A model generated the notes under the pieces. The model saw only the letters and a list, made by a program, of their open reading frames with translations. It was not told where the DNA came from and did no database searches. Shown piece by piece: positions 28,500-42,823 of a stretch of DNA of 64,000 nt (its first letter is position 1; every line of letters begins with the position of its first letter). Source of the stretch: Geodermatophilus saharensis (GTDB lineage: Bacteria; Actinomycetota; Actinomycetes; Mycobacteriales; Geodermatophilaceae); contig NZ_FZOH01000003.1 of the NCBI RefSeq assembly GCF_900188205.1, positions 208,539 through 272,538 on the forward strand, in the 5' to 3' direction. A program made the translations under genes and the position numbers.

Positions 28500-30797
28500 T
28501 CAGGGACCGGGCGGCGGGGCCGTCTCGGTGGGCGCGGTGGTCTCCGCCGGCGGGGGGTCGGCCGGCGGCGTCGTCTCGGTGGGCGGGGTGGTCTCCGCCG
28601 GCGGGGTGGTCGTCGCGGCGGGCGGGGTGGTGGTCTCCACCGGCGGGGTCGTCTCGGTCGGAGGGGTGGTCTCCGTCGGCGGCGTGGTGGTCGGTGGCGG
28701 GGTGGTCGGTGGCGGTGTGGTCTCCGTCGGCGGCGTGGTCTCGGTGGGGGGTGTGGTCTCCGCCGGCGGGGTGGTCGTCTCGGCGGGCGGGGGCGGAGTC
28801 GGCACGGGGGTCGTCGTCGGTGCCGGCGGCTCCGTCGTGGGTGGCTCCGTCGTGGGAGGTGGCGTCGTCGTTGGTGGCGTCGTGGGAGGCGGTGCGGTCG
28901 TCGTGACCGGGTCCGGCGCCGCGGTCGTCACCGGCGCGGGCGTCGGCGTCTCCTCGACCGGTGGTGGCGGGGCCTGCGTGGCCGGCGCCGGCGCGGCGGC
29001 CACCGGCGGTGCGGCCTGGATCACCGAGGCGCCGCGCGCCGGCCCGGGCGGGACGACCGCGCCCCGGTCGGCGCTCGGCACCGCGGACGGCGGCGGCGCC
29101 GGGTCGGGGGAGGACAGCGCCTCGGTGGCGTAGGCAACGCCGCCGACGACGGCGAGCACCACGGCGGCGGCGACCGCGGCCTCCACGGCGCGGGGCAGAC
29201 GCCGGCTGCGGACCACGGCCGACGGGGCCGCGACGCTGACCACCGGGTGCCGGGCCGGCGCCACGAGCGGGACCGGCTCCGGGCGGCGGTGCCGGCCGGT
29301 CAGCGACCGCGGCGCGAGCAGCCCGCACAGCAGCGCGCCGGCGAGCAGCACCGCGGCGCCCAGCAGCAGCGCGGAGGCGTAGCCGGCGCCGAACGCGTCG
29401 CGGGCGCCGTCGGCCACCGCGGCGGCGCCGGGTCCCTCCCGCCCGGCCACCGCCAGCGCCTGGGCGACCCCGGACTCCGCCCGGGCGGCGGCGCCGTCGG
29501 GGAGCCCGGCGACCACCGGCTGCAGGTCGGCCCGGTACCCGGCCAGCAGCACGCTGGCCGCCACCGCGCCGCCGAGCGCCCCGCCGACCTCCCGGGTCAC
29601 GTCGTTGACCGCGGCCGCGAGCGTGCGCCGGTCGGCGGGCAGGCCGTCGATGATCAGCGCGGTGCCGGGGGTCAGGGCCAGCCCGAACCCGATGCCGAAG
29701 ACGAACAGCGCTCCGGCGAAGTGCCACAGCGGGGACGCGCCGTCGGCCTGGGCGGCCAGCAGCGCGAGACCGACGGCCATCTGCCCGAGCCCCCAGGCCG
29801 CCACCGTACGGGCGCCGAGCCGCCGCAGCAGGACCGGTGCCAGCTGCGCGGTGGGGCCGATCCCCAGCGCCATCGGCGCCAGCCACAGCGCGGCCTGCAG
29901 CGGGGTGAGCCCGTGCACGTACTGCAGCCACTGGGGCGCGAGGAAGAACAGCCCGAAGGCGGCGAAGAACTGCAGGAAGACGGCGGTGCTGCCGGCCGAC
30001 AGCCCGCGGTCGCGGAACAGCCGCACGTCGAGCATCGGGGTGGCCGTGCGCAGCTCGTGGACGGCGAACGTCACCAGGCACACCGCGCCCGCCGCGAGCA
30101 CGGCCAGCGTGACCGCGTCGGTCCAGCCGCGCTCGGGGCCCTCGATGATCCCCCACACCAGCGCGCCGAGACCGAGCAGCGCGAGCAGGCCGCCGAGCGG
30201 GTCCAGCGGGAGGTCCGGGTTGCGCGACGGCGGGACCACCACCAGGCACAGCACGGCGACCAGGGCCGACAGCAGGCCGAACGCCAGCTGCACGCTGCCC
30301 CACCAGGCGAACTCCAGCAGGACGCCGGCGAGCAGCAGGCCCAGCAGCGCGCCGGCCCCGGAGACCGCCGCCCACACCCCGATGGCCGAGGCCCGGCGCT
30401 GCGGCGGGTAGGCGTCGACCAGCACCGACAGGGTGGCCGGCATGACCGCGGCCGCGCCGGCGCCGGCCAGCCCGCGCAGCGCGATCAGCGCCGCCGGGTC
30501 GCTGACCAGACCCGAGGCCGCGCTGCAGCCGGCGAACACGGTCAGCCCGAGCAGCAGCGCGCCGCGCCGGCCGTAGCGGTCGGCGGCGATGCCCAGCGGC
30601 AGCAGCAGGGCGGCGAAGGTCAGCGCGTAGACGTTGACCGCCCAGGTCAGCTCCGTCTGGGTGGCGCCGGTGTCCCGGGCGAGCTCGGGCAGCGCCAGCG
30701 CCAGCGACGAGCCGGCGCCGATGACCAGGGCGAGGGCGGCACACATGACGGCGAGCAGGGCGCCGAGGCCCCCGCGGGTCGTTCGGGCGTCGGCCAC
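28500..30797 (-). CDS. DHA2-type MFS drug transporter with extracytoplasmic Pro/Thr-rich tail
   Basis: 765 residues. Residues 1-~500 are a 14-helix EmrB/QacA-type proton-coupled exporter (GIAADRYGRRGALLLG is the loop 2-3 motif; GAGAAAVMPATLSVL is the DHA2 helix 5 motif C region). After a loop, an extra hydrophobic helix (VEAAVAAAVVLAVVGGVAYA) leads into about 200 residues of Pro/Thr/Glu repeats such as TETTPPTETTPP. Such a mucin-like tail is not part of ordinary drug pumps. GTG start with GGAG 5 nt upstream. Divergent from the PhaB-like gene. Confidence 0.85.
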   Translation of the reverse strand: MADARTTRGGLGALLAVMCAALALVIGAGSSLALALPELARDTGATQTELTWAVNVYALTFAALLLPLGIAADRYGRRGALLLGLTVFAGCSAASGLVSDPAALIALRGLAGAGAAAVMPATLSVLVDAYPPQRRASAIGVWAAVSGAGALLGLLLAGVLLEFAWWGSVQLAFGLLSALVAVLCLVVVPPSRNPDLPLDPLGGLLALLGLGALVWGIIEGPERGWTDAVTLAVLAAGAVCLVTFAVHELRTATPMLDVRLFRDRGLSAGSTAVFLQFFAAFGLFFLAPQWLQYVHGLTPLQAALWLAPMALGIGPTAQLAPVLLRRLGARTVAAWGLGQMAVGLALLAAQADGASPLWHFAGALFVFGIGFGLALTPGTALIIDGLPADRRTLAAAVNDVTREVGGALGGAVAASVLLAGYRADLQPVVAGLPDGAAARAESGVAQALAVAGREGPGAAAVADGARDAFGAGYASALLLGAAVLLAGALLCGLLAPRSLTGRHRRPEPVPLVAPARHPVVSVAAPSAVVRSRRLPRAVEAAVAAAVVLAVVGGVAYATEALSSPDPAPPPSAVPSADRGAVVPPGPARGASVIQAAPPVAAAPAPATQAPPPPVEETPTPAPVTTAAPDPVTTTAPPPTTPPTTTPPPTTEPPTTEPPAPTTTPVPTPPPPAETTTPPAETTPPTETTPPTETTPPPTTPPPTTTPPTETTPPTETTPPVETTTPPAATTTPPAETTPPTETTPPADPPPAETTAPTETAPPPGP
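28503..29080 (-). repeat. Repetitive Pro/Thr-coding tract in the MFS gene
   Basis: Degenerate short repeats, read on the minus strand as Pro-Pro-Thr-Glu-Thr-Thr and variants, fill about 580 bp at the 3' end of the transporter gene. All units are multiples of three, so length change would keep the frame. Confidence 0.8.
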
Positions 30798-31160
30798 GCG
30801 GTCTCCTGTGGTCGCCTGGTCAGCCGGTGCTGGGCGGCGCTCAGGGTGCTGGCCTGCGGATACGCACCACAAGCCCCGCACCGTCATCGGCGGCCGAGCG
30901 ACGGCTCACCCGTCCGGGTGACCCCGCATGGCGTGACGCTGCGTGATCCACGGGGTCACCCGACGGGTCCGCCAGGCCCGCTCCCGCCGACCGGCCCGTG
31001 CGCCGGCCGCGCCCCGCGCTCCTGCGTGCGCTTGCCCTGCCGCCCGCCGCGCAGGATGCTGCCCGCACCCGATGCCGGAGCAGGTGGCGTCGTCAGCCAC
31101 GTCGTCCCCCTGTCTCCGGTGCAGGAAGCGGCGCACGCGCCCGAGCCCCAGGAGGAGCCG
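30798..31160. other. Divergent intergenic region before the PHB-like operon
   Basis: 363 bp without a supportable gene. It should carry promoters for the MFS gene (left) and the reductase-carboxylase-KAS operon (right). It contains a perfect 12-bp inverted repeat at 30915-30962. AGGAGGAG near 31150 is the ribosome site of the reductase. Confidence 0.5.
30915..30962. promoter_or_regulatory. Inverted repeat, candidate operator
   Basis: CGGGTGACCCCG (30915-30926) is the exact complement of CGGGGTCACCCG (30951-30962), separated by 24 bp. Because both flanking genes start here and none ends, a terminator is unlikely; centres of the arms are 36 bp apart. A dimeric regulator binding site is a reasonable inference. 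Confidence 0.45.
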
Positions 31161-31976
31161 GTGACAGCGACCCAGACCCGTACCAGCAGGGCCGGTGACA
31201 AGCTCTCCGGCCGGGTGGCCTTCGTCACCGGCGGCACCCGCGGCATCGGCGCGGCCATCTGCCGCAGCCTGGCCGCGCAGGGCGCCGACGTGGCGGCCGG
31301 CTACAGCGGCAACACCGAGCGGGCGGAGATGTTCGCGCAGGACTTCTCCGGCGCCTACCCCGACAGCCGGATGAGCGTCCACCGCGGGGACATCGCCAGC
31401 CCCGACGACTGCCGGCGCACCGTCGCCGAGGTCATCGAGCGGCACGGCCGGCTCGACATCCTGGTCAACAACGCCGGCATCACCGCCGACCGCACGGTGC
31501 TGAAGATGACCGACGACGACTGGCGCCGGGTCATCGACGTCAACCTCTCCGGCGCCTTCTACCTGTCGCAGGCGGCGCTCAAGCACATGCTCGAGCGCGG
31601 CAGCGGCCGGATCGTGATGATCTCCTCGGTCATCGGGGAGACCGGCGGCATCGGCCAGTCCAACTACGCCTCGGCCAAGGCCGGCCTGCTGGGGCTGACC
31701 AAGACGCTGGCCCGCGAGGCCGCGATGCAGGTGCAGCGCTCGGGCAAGACCGACGGGCTGGGCATCACCGTCAACGCCGTCACGCCCGGCTACACCGCCA
31801 CGGAGATGCTCGAGAGCGTGCCGGAGAAGGTGCTCGACGGGCTCAAGGGCAAGATCCCGCTCGGCCGGCTCGGGGAGCCGGAGGAGGTCGCCCGCGTCGT
31901 GCACTTCCTGGCCGCCGACGCCTCCGGCTACATCACCGGGCAGGTGTGGGGGGTCAACGGCGGGCTGGACATGTAG
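31161..31976 (+). CDS. Acetoacetyl-CoA/3-oxoacyl reductase (PhaB/FabG-like SDR)
   Basis: 271 residues, classical short-chain dehydrogenase. NADP-binding TGGTRGIG, structural NNAG, catalytic Ser in VMISSVIGE, Tyr and Lys in YASAK. GYSGN and NTERAEMF in the cofactor-specificity region fit NADPH use. NAGITADRTVLKMTDDDW and TPGYTATEML resemble PhaB. A short insert (MQVQRSGKTDG) precedes ITVNAVTPG. GTG start with AGGAGGAG upstream. First of three genes, 57 bp before the giant carboxylase, so it should reduce the 3-ketoacyl product of the downstream KAS III. Confidence 0.85.
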   Translation: MTATQTRTSRAGDKLSGRVAFVTGGTRGIGAAICRSLAAQGADVAAGYSGNTERAEMFAQDFSGAYPDSRMSVHRGDIASPDDCRRTVAEVIERHGRLDILVNNAGITADRTVLKMTDDDWRRVIDVNLSGAFYLSQAALKHMLERGSGRIVMISSVIGETGGIGQSNYASAKAGLLGLTKTLAREAAMQVQRSGKTDGLGITVNAVTPGYTATEMLESVPEKVLDGLKGKIPLGRLGEPEEVARVVHFLAADASGYITGQVWGVNGGLDM

Positions 31977-32033
31977 CCGCGGTACCGGCCCCCGGGGCTC
32001 CGTTCGACCCATCGACCAGGGAGAGGTACCCGC

Positions 32034-37553
<5,520 letters not shown>

Positions 37554-37574
37554 CCGTCGACAGGGAGGACCCCC

Positions 37575-39536
37575 GTGAACACCTTCGTCCTGAACCGGCA
37601 CGGCCGCGTGGTGTTCCCCTCGAACGTCATGCCCGAGCTGGACCTCTCCACCGTGGAGACGCTCGAGCAGCTCGACAGCGTCATCCGGCGGGACTTCGAG
37701 ACCAAGGCCCCCAGCGGGACCGAGATCCTCGGCAAGGTGCGCACCGGCGCCTACGCCACCCGCTACGACCTCATGCGCGACGTCGCGCTCAACCTGTTCT
37801 GGGCCAACCGCTTCTCGATCACCATGTACGACAAGCGGCCCACCCGCTGGGCCGACGTCCCCCGCACCCGCGACGACGTCTTCCTGCCGGTGCTGCGGCC
37901 GTGGGAGGACGGCGAGACGAAGATCGCCGCCGTCGAGCAGGCCTACCCCGAGCTGCCGGCGCGGTGGGATGCCGAGGTGGAGGACCGCGTGTTCGGCATC
38001 CTCTTCGACGTCTACGGCCACCGCCGGCACCAGGCCACCACGCTGCCGGCGGTCAAGCCCACGGTCGCGGAGTTCCTCGAGCAGTCCGGCGCGCTGACCT
38101 TCCGGCTGGCGTCCTACGACCCCGACCACCCGGTGTACAGCTACGACGACATCGTCGACTGCAGCGAGGACGTGCCCGAGCTGGAGGCGCTGCACCGCTG
38201 GGCGATGGTGCTGCACAACCAGTACCCGTGGGACCGCTCGCAGGTGGAGCTCACCGAGGCGAGCCGGCTGCGCGACGACGACTGGGTGGTGGTCTTCCAC
38301 CCGCGCGACCGCGAGGTGCGCGGCTTCCTGCGCCGGCTGCGCGCCGGTGTCCCGCCGCGGCACGCGCCGGCGCCGCGTGAGTCCCGCCCGCCGGTCCGGC
38401 CGTTCCCGGCGGTCGACGTGCGGGCGCGCTTCGCCGCCCGGCCGCGGCTGGAGGCGCTGGTGGCCGTGCACGGCGACCAGGTGTGCAGCAACGAGGACCT
38501 GATCCGCAACACCGCCTACAACTGGTCGCCGATGAGCGCCGAGGAGATCGCGGCCAAGACCGGCATCCGGGAACGGCGGTACAGCTCGCTGCCGCTGGAG
38601 GAGCTGGCGCTGCAGGCCGCCGAGGGGGCGCTGGCGCGGGCCGGCCGGGAGCCGGAGGAGATCGGCGCGGTGCTGGTGTGCACCTGCACCAGCTCCCGGC
38701 TGATCCCGTCGCTGGCCACCTACCTGTGCGGCCAGCTCGGGATGCACCAGGTGTACGCCGCCTACGACGTCATCGCCGCCTGCGCCGGCATGCCCTACGG
38801 CGTCGCCGACGCCACCCGGTTGCTGCAGGAGGTCGAGCGGCCGGTGCTGGTGGTCTGCGCCGAGAAGTTCTCCGACAAGATCGGCAACGTCCGCACCTCC
38901 CGGATGATCTTCGGGGACGGCGCGGCGGCGATGGTGGTCGGCCCGGCACCCGAGGGCGACGACGGCGACGTCGACCTGCTCAAGACCTACGCCAGCGGCC
39001 CGGCGAGCGAGGTCAACTCGATCCTGTGGCCCAACCCCGAGTTCGACAACAACATCACCGTGTTCGGGCCGCAGGTGAAGGCGCTGGCCGGCCGCTACCT
39101 CACGCAGATGATCGAGGAGCTCGAGCAGCTGCCGGCGCCGGAGGGGCGGGAGGGCTCGATGATGGACGCCATCGACCTGATCGTGCCGCACCAGGCGAAC
39201 AAGACCATGGTGGTGCAGCTGGCCGAGCGGGCCGGGCTGTCGGCCGACCAGCTGTACTTCGACATCGACCAGGTCGGCAACACCTCGTCGGCGAGCATCC
39301 CGCTGGCCATCCACGACGCGGTCCGCGACGGGGTCATCACCGAGCCGGTGCGGGTGTTCGCGCCCGGCTTCGGCGCCGGTGCCGTGGCCGGGTACGTGGT
39401 GCTGCGGGTCGACCCGGCCGTGGTCGCGGTGTCGACGCCGGCGGTGCCGCACGAGCACGGCGCCGACGCCCCCGCGCCCCCGCCGTCCGACGAGACCCGC
39501 TCGGCCTCGGAGGGCATGCAGGAGGCCTTCGGCTGA
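37575..39536 (+). CDS. KAS III (FabH/NphT7-like) with unrecognised N-terminal domain
   Basis: 653 residues. Residues ~288-620 are a ketoacyl synthase III: VCSNEDLIRN...KTGIRERRY at the start, active-site Cys403 in AACAGMPYG, His539 in VPHQANKTM and Asn569 in QVGNTSSAS, with the 30-residue His-Asn spacing of FabH. Residues 1-~285 form a separate, mostly soluble domain I do not recognise. The last ~35 residues are a Pro/Ala/Glu tail. GTG start after CAGGGAGG. Together with the carboxylase and reductase it could condense malonyl-CoA with acetyl-CoA or another acyl-CoA to a 3-ketoacyl-CoA. Confidence 0.85.
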   Translation: MNTFVLNRHGRVVFPSNVMPELDLSTVETLEQLDSVIRRDFETKAPSGTEILGKVRTGAYATRYDLMRDVALNLFWANRFSITMYDKRPTRWADVPRTRDDVFLPVLRPWEDGETKIAAVEQAYPELPARWDAEVEDRVFGILFDVYGHRRHQATTLPAVKPTVAEFLEQSGALTFRLASYDPDHPVYSYDDIVDCSEDVPELEALHRWAMVLHNQYPWDRSQVELTEASRLRDDDWVVVFHPRDREVRGFLRRLRAGVPPRHAPAPRESRPPVRPFPAVDVRARFAARPRLEALVAVHGDQVCSNEDLIRNTAYNWSPMSAEEIAAKTGIRERRYSSLPLEELALQAAEGALARAGREPEEIGAVLVCTCTSSRLIPSLATYLCGQLGMHQVYAAYDVIAACAGMPYGVADATRLLQEVERPVLVVCAEKFSDKIGNVRTSRMIFGDGAAAMVVGPAPEGDDGDVDLLKTYASGPASEVNSILWPNPEFDNNITVFGPQVKALAGRYLTQMIEELEQLPAPEGREGSMMDAIDLIVPHQANKTMVVQLAERAGLSADQLYFDIDQVGNTSSASIPLAIHDAVRDGVITEPVRVFAPGFGAGAVAGYVVLRVDPAVVAVSTPAVPHEHGADAPAPPPSDETRSASEGMQEAFG

Positions 39537-39853
39537 CGGCCCTCCCAGGGTCCCGGCCAGGTGCGGGAGCCCTCCTGGCGGACGTGCCCGGCGGGCGGGG
39601 CCTGCCTGCGTGACGCGGTGGTGACGGTCTCGTCACGCCCCTGCTGTCAGTCTCTGTCCGCTGCTGTGACGGCGACCGCCGGCGTGTCCCCGGCCGGCCG
39701 CCGACGCCGGCCGGTGCACCGGACAGCCCGGAGCGCGGGCCGCCTCGAGGGAGCCGGGCGGGCAAGCGGAGGCAGTCGCAGCAGCTCGCAGGATCCGGAG
39801 TCCCCTGCGGGTGCCCGCATCCGCACGAGGATCGACACCGAGAGGAGAGGGTC
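39537..39853. other. Intergenic region after the KAS III gene
   Basis: 317 bp with no supportable gene. A small perfect hairpin GTGACG/CGTCAC with a 4-nt loop is at 39621-39636. GAGAGGAGAGGG at 39840-39851 is the ribosome site of the next gene. The promoter of that gene is presumably here. Confidence 0.45.
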
Positions 39854-40528
39854 ATGGCCAACCTGTACTTCGGGACCGGATCGCCCATCGGGGTGATCGA
39901 CATCAACGAGACAGGTGCGCTGCCGGGGTCGCGACTGCAGATGGGCCTGGTCAACCAGCAGGGGTTCGCCCACCACCTGATCTCCCACCGCGACATCTGC
40001 TTCAACGCCGCGAACGGGTTCTTCTTCTTCCGGCGGAACAACGTCGCCGGCGACCCGAACAACTTCACGGACCTGGTCACGATCAGCCAGAACGGTGACA
40101 TGAGGGTGCAGGGGAGGCTGACTGCGACGGCCAAGAGCTTCAGCATCCCCCACCCGCTCGACCCCGCCCACCTGCGACTGGTCCACGGCTCGATCGAGGG
40201 CCCCGAGCACGCCGTCCTGTACCGGGGGCAGGGCCGCCTGGAGAGGGGGACGACCACGGTCACGCTCCCGGACTACTTCGAGTCGTTGACGGCGGAGCAC
40301 GGGCGGACGGTGCAGCTGACACCGCTGTGTCACGACGACCAGCCCATCTCCGCGCTGGCCGCCTCGCAGGTCCGGAACGGCTCGTTCACCGTGCGCGGCG
40401 TCGACTCCGCCAACCCCAGCCAGGCGTTCTACTGGGAGGTGAAGGCGGTGCGGTCGGACGTCGAACCTCTGCAGGTGGAGGTGTCCCGGTCGCCCGTCGA
40501 GTCCGCCGCGGAGCCCGCACTGGTCTAG
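39854..40528 (+). CDS. Phage tail-fibre-like domain protein, isolated
   Basis: 224 residues. The N-terminal half is beta-rich (DICFNAANGFFFFRRN, TISQNGDMRVQGRLTAT). The middle KSFSIPHPLDPAHLRLVHGSIEG, TTTVTLPDYFESL and VQLTPL resemble the stretch that precedes chaperone domains in some tail fibres and in bacterial relatives of unknown role. No chaperone domain, no signal peptide and no other phage gene is present. Base composition is less GC-rich than the neighbours in 39990-40090. Strong ribosome site GAGAGGAGAGGG before ATG. Function unknown. Confidence 0.75.
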   Translation: MANLYFGTGSPIGVIDINETGALPGSRLQMGLVNQQGFAHHLISHRDICFNAANGFFFFRRNNVAGDPNNFTDLVTISQNGDMRVQGRLTATAKSFSIPHPLDPAHLRLVHGSIEGPEHAVLYRGQGRLERGTTTVTLPDYFESLTAEHGRTVQLTPLCHDDQPISALAASQVRNGSFTVRGVDSANPSQAFYWEVKAVRSDVEPLQVEVSRSPVESAAEPALV

Positions 40529-40567
40529 CCGATCAGCGCTCCGGCCGAAGCGGCCGAAGGGCGCTCC

Positions 40568-40643
40568 GACGCGGACGGAGGGTGTGCAGGTTCGGCTGGG
40601 GACGACACGACACCGTCCTGACCGCACCCCTCCGGTCCGCGTC
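40568..40643. terminator. Imperfect inverted repeat between convergent genes
   Basis: GACGCGGACGGAGGGTG (40568-40584) pairs with CACCCCTCCGGTCCGCGTC (40625-40643) except for two single-base bulges. It lies between two convergent stop codons, so it may end both transcripts. The 40-nt loop makes this less certain. Confidence 0.4.
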
Positions 40644-40690
40644 GACGCCCGGCGTCCGACCAGCGCGGGCCGCGGGCCGCCGGTGCTGCG

Positions 40691-41686
40691 TCACGACAGG
40701 CGGATCTCGGCGACCAGCTGGGCGTGGTCGGAGACCGTGCGGTCCCGGCGCTCGTTGCTGACCTGGCTGTCGACCAGGTGGTCGTTGAGGTACCGCAGGT
40801 CCATGACCTCGCCGATGCGCTGCGGGTTGCGCTCGTAGAACTCCTGGCTCACGAGGACGTGGTCGAGGTTCTCGTAGTGCCCGTTGAAGATGTGGGTGTA
40901 GCTCACGTCGCGGCCGCTGCGGCGGGCGGTGAGCTCGTGGGCCGAGTACAGCAGCCGATCCCAGTAGGCCCTGCGGTCCTCGGGGTCCCTCGGCCAGAAC
41001 CTCGACGGTGAGTCGCCCATGACGATGTCCGTGGTGACCGCCCGGGCGGCGTCGTTGAGGTCACCGAGCACGATCACCGGCCGGGCGTTGTCGACGACCT
41101 CCTGGAGCACGAGGAAGCGCAGCGCCGCCGCCTCGGCGGCGCGGCGGATCAGCGCCCGGGCTTTGCCCAGCGCCTCCTCGCGCGGGTCGTGCTCGGGTGC
41201 CGCGGGGTCGCGGATCGGCCGCTTGGACTTCAGGTGTGCGACGAACACCGTCGTGGTGGTGCCCGCGGCGGGATCGAGGACCACGCGCGCGCGCAGCACC
41301 GGGCGACTGAACGTCCCGACCGGCAGCGCGAGCCCCTCCACCTTTGCGTCCAGCCCGGGCGGGAAGTCCGTGATGGCGGTGACCGGCTCGTCGACGGGCA
41401 ACCGGGTGGCCAGGCCGAGCCGTGGACCGCTGACGCCGTCGGCGCCCGGGGCCACGACCGTGCCGCCGGGGAACTGACCCGACCGGTCGCAGACGTCCCG
41501 CAGGGCCTCCTCGTGGAAGACCTCCTGGAAGCCCACGAGGTGCGCCTTCATCCGGGTCAGCTGCCCGGCGGTCCACGCCGCCTTCCGGGCGTACTCGCCG
41601 GCCGTGTAGGGCTTCTCGTCGGGGTAGAAGCGCTCGCCCTCCCGGGCGAGGTTGAGCACGTTGAACGTGCCGACCTTGACGTCCAT
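40691..41686 (-). CDS. Endonuclease/exonuclease/phosphatase family protein
   Basis: 331 residues with the DNase I-like fold: VGTFNVLNL at the N terminus, VGFQEVFHEEAL (metal-binding Glu), VFVAHLKSKRP, VIVLGDLNDAARA (Asp and Asn), YTHIFNGHYENLDHVLVS and final SDHAQLVAEI (Asp-His). Substrates of this fold range from DNA to phosphoinositides, and none can be chosen. ATG at 41686 has GGAGG 10 nt upstream. No signal peptide. It is the last gene of a minus-strand run that begins with the histidine kinase. Confidence 0.87.
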   Translation of the reverse strand: MDVKVGTFNVLNLAREGERFYPDEKPYTAGEYARKAAWTAGQLTRMKAHLVGFQEVFHEEALRDVCDRSGQFPGGTVVAPGADGVSGPRLGLATRLPVDEPVTAITDFPPGLDAKVEGLALPVGTFSRPVLRARVVLDPAAGTTTTVFVAHLKSKRPIRDPAAPEHDPREEALGKARALIRRAAEAAALRFLVLQEVVDNARPVIVLGDLNDAARAVTTDIVMGDSPSRFWPRDPEDRRAYWDRLLYSAHELTARRSGRDVSYTHIFNGHYENLDHVLVSQEFYERNPQRIGEVMDLRYLNDHLVDSQVSNERRDRTVSDHAQLVAEIRLS

Positions 41687-41789
41687 GTCCGGGTCACCTC
41701 CGCCTGCGCCACCCGCCATGCTCGGCCGGAGGCGTCACCGCCGCGTCATCGGGACCGCACCGGGACGGCCGCGGACGACCGGGACGGGG

Positions 41790-42752
41790 TCAGCGGCCGC
41801 CCGGTCCCTCGGGTGCGAGGTCCTCCAACGCGGTGTTGGCGCCGCACAGGACGACGGCGACGCGCTCGCCGCTGTCGGGGACGTGGGCGCCGGACAGGAG
41901 GGCCGCCACCACGCAGGCGGCGCCGTGCTCGACCACCAGCCGGTACCGCTCCCACAGGAGGCGCCGGGCCGCGACGACGTCGGCGTCGTCGACCAGCACC
42001 GAGCGGACACCGGTGCGACGCGCGACCGCCCAGGCGATGGCGCCGACGCGCGTCGCACCGAGGGAGTCCGCGGCGATGCCCGACACCGGCACGTCGACCG
42101 GCTCGCCGGCCGCGACGGCCGCGGCGAAGGTCGGGGCGGTCCTCGGCTCGACGCCGACGACGCGGGCGCGACCCTCCAGGGCGGCGGCGACCCCGGCCAT
42201 GAGCCCGCCACCGCCGACCGCCACGAGCACGGTGTCCACGTCGCCGCCGAGCTGTTCGTGCAGCTCCAGGGCGAGCGTGCCCTGGCCGGCGCAGATCTCC
42301 GGCTGGTCGTAGGCGTGGCAGAGCAGCGCGCCGGACGCCTCCGCGTGGGCCACGGCGGCCTCGTGGGCGAGGGCGTACCGGTCGCCGACCTGCACGACGT
42401 CGGCGCCGAGCTCGCGCAGCCGGGCGACCTTGACCGCGGGCGCCGTGGTGGGGACGTAGACCCGGGCGGCCACCCCCTCGCGGGCCGCGGCGTGGGCCAC
42501 CGCCAGCCCGGCGTTGCCCCCGGAGGCGGCGACCACGCCGGCCGGGCCCAACTCGCCGCGCTCGGCCGCCGCCAGCAGCCGGTTGAGCGCGCCGCGGGCC
42601 TTGAACGACCCGGTGTGCTGCAGCTGCTCGAGCTTGAGGGCCACCGCCGTGCCGGAGAGGAGGTCGCCGGCCGCCAGCACGGTGACCGGCGTGCGGCGCA
42701 CGTGCGCGGCGATGCGGCGCCGAGCGGCCTCGACGTCGTCCCTGCCGATCAC
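41790..42752 (-). CDS. Threonine/serine dehydratase-like PLP enzyme
   Basis: 320 residues of fold-type II PLP enzymes. LQHTGSFKARGA has the PLP-binding Lys, ASGGNAGLAVA the phosphate-contacting loop, VGGGGLMAGVAAAL the glycine-rich phosphate cup, and VVLCGANT the C-terminal end. No ACT regulatory domain, so it is a catabolic or stand-alone type; serine racemase or other beta-elimination is also possible. GTG start with a poor ribosome site. 71 bp downstream of phaC. Confidence 0.87.
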   Translation of the reverse strand: MIGRDDVEAARRRIAAHVRRTPVTVLAAGDLLSGTAVALKLEQLQHTGSFKARGALNRLLAAAERGELGPAGVVAASGGNAGLAVAHAAAREGVAARVYVPTTAPAVKVARLRELGADVVQVGDRYALAHEAAVAHAEASGALLCHAYDQPEICAGQGTLALELHEQLGGDVDTVLVAVGGGGLMAGVAAALEGRARVVGVEPRTAPTFAAAVAAGEPVDVPVSGIAADSLGATRVGAIAWAVARRTGVRSVLVDDADVVAARRLLWERYRLVVEHGAACVVAALLSGAHVPDSGERVAVVLCGANTALEDLAPEGPGGR

Positions 42753-42823
42753 GACGTCACCGTAGTGGCGGGGTCGGCCGGCCGGACGACCCCGCCCGTG
42801 GAGCCCCCTCCTCGCGCCGGGGC

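Noticed and set aside
28500..29080. CRISPR-like regular repeats
   Set aside because: The repeats are short, degenerate and translate into a continuous Pro/Thr/Glu tail; there are no spacers or cas genes.
39854..40528. Prophage remnant
   Set aside because: Only one tail-like gene is present; no integrase, capsid, portal or lysis gene is near. The recombinase at 54954 is 14 kb away with ordinary genes between.
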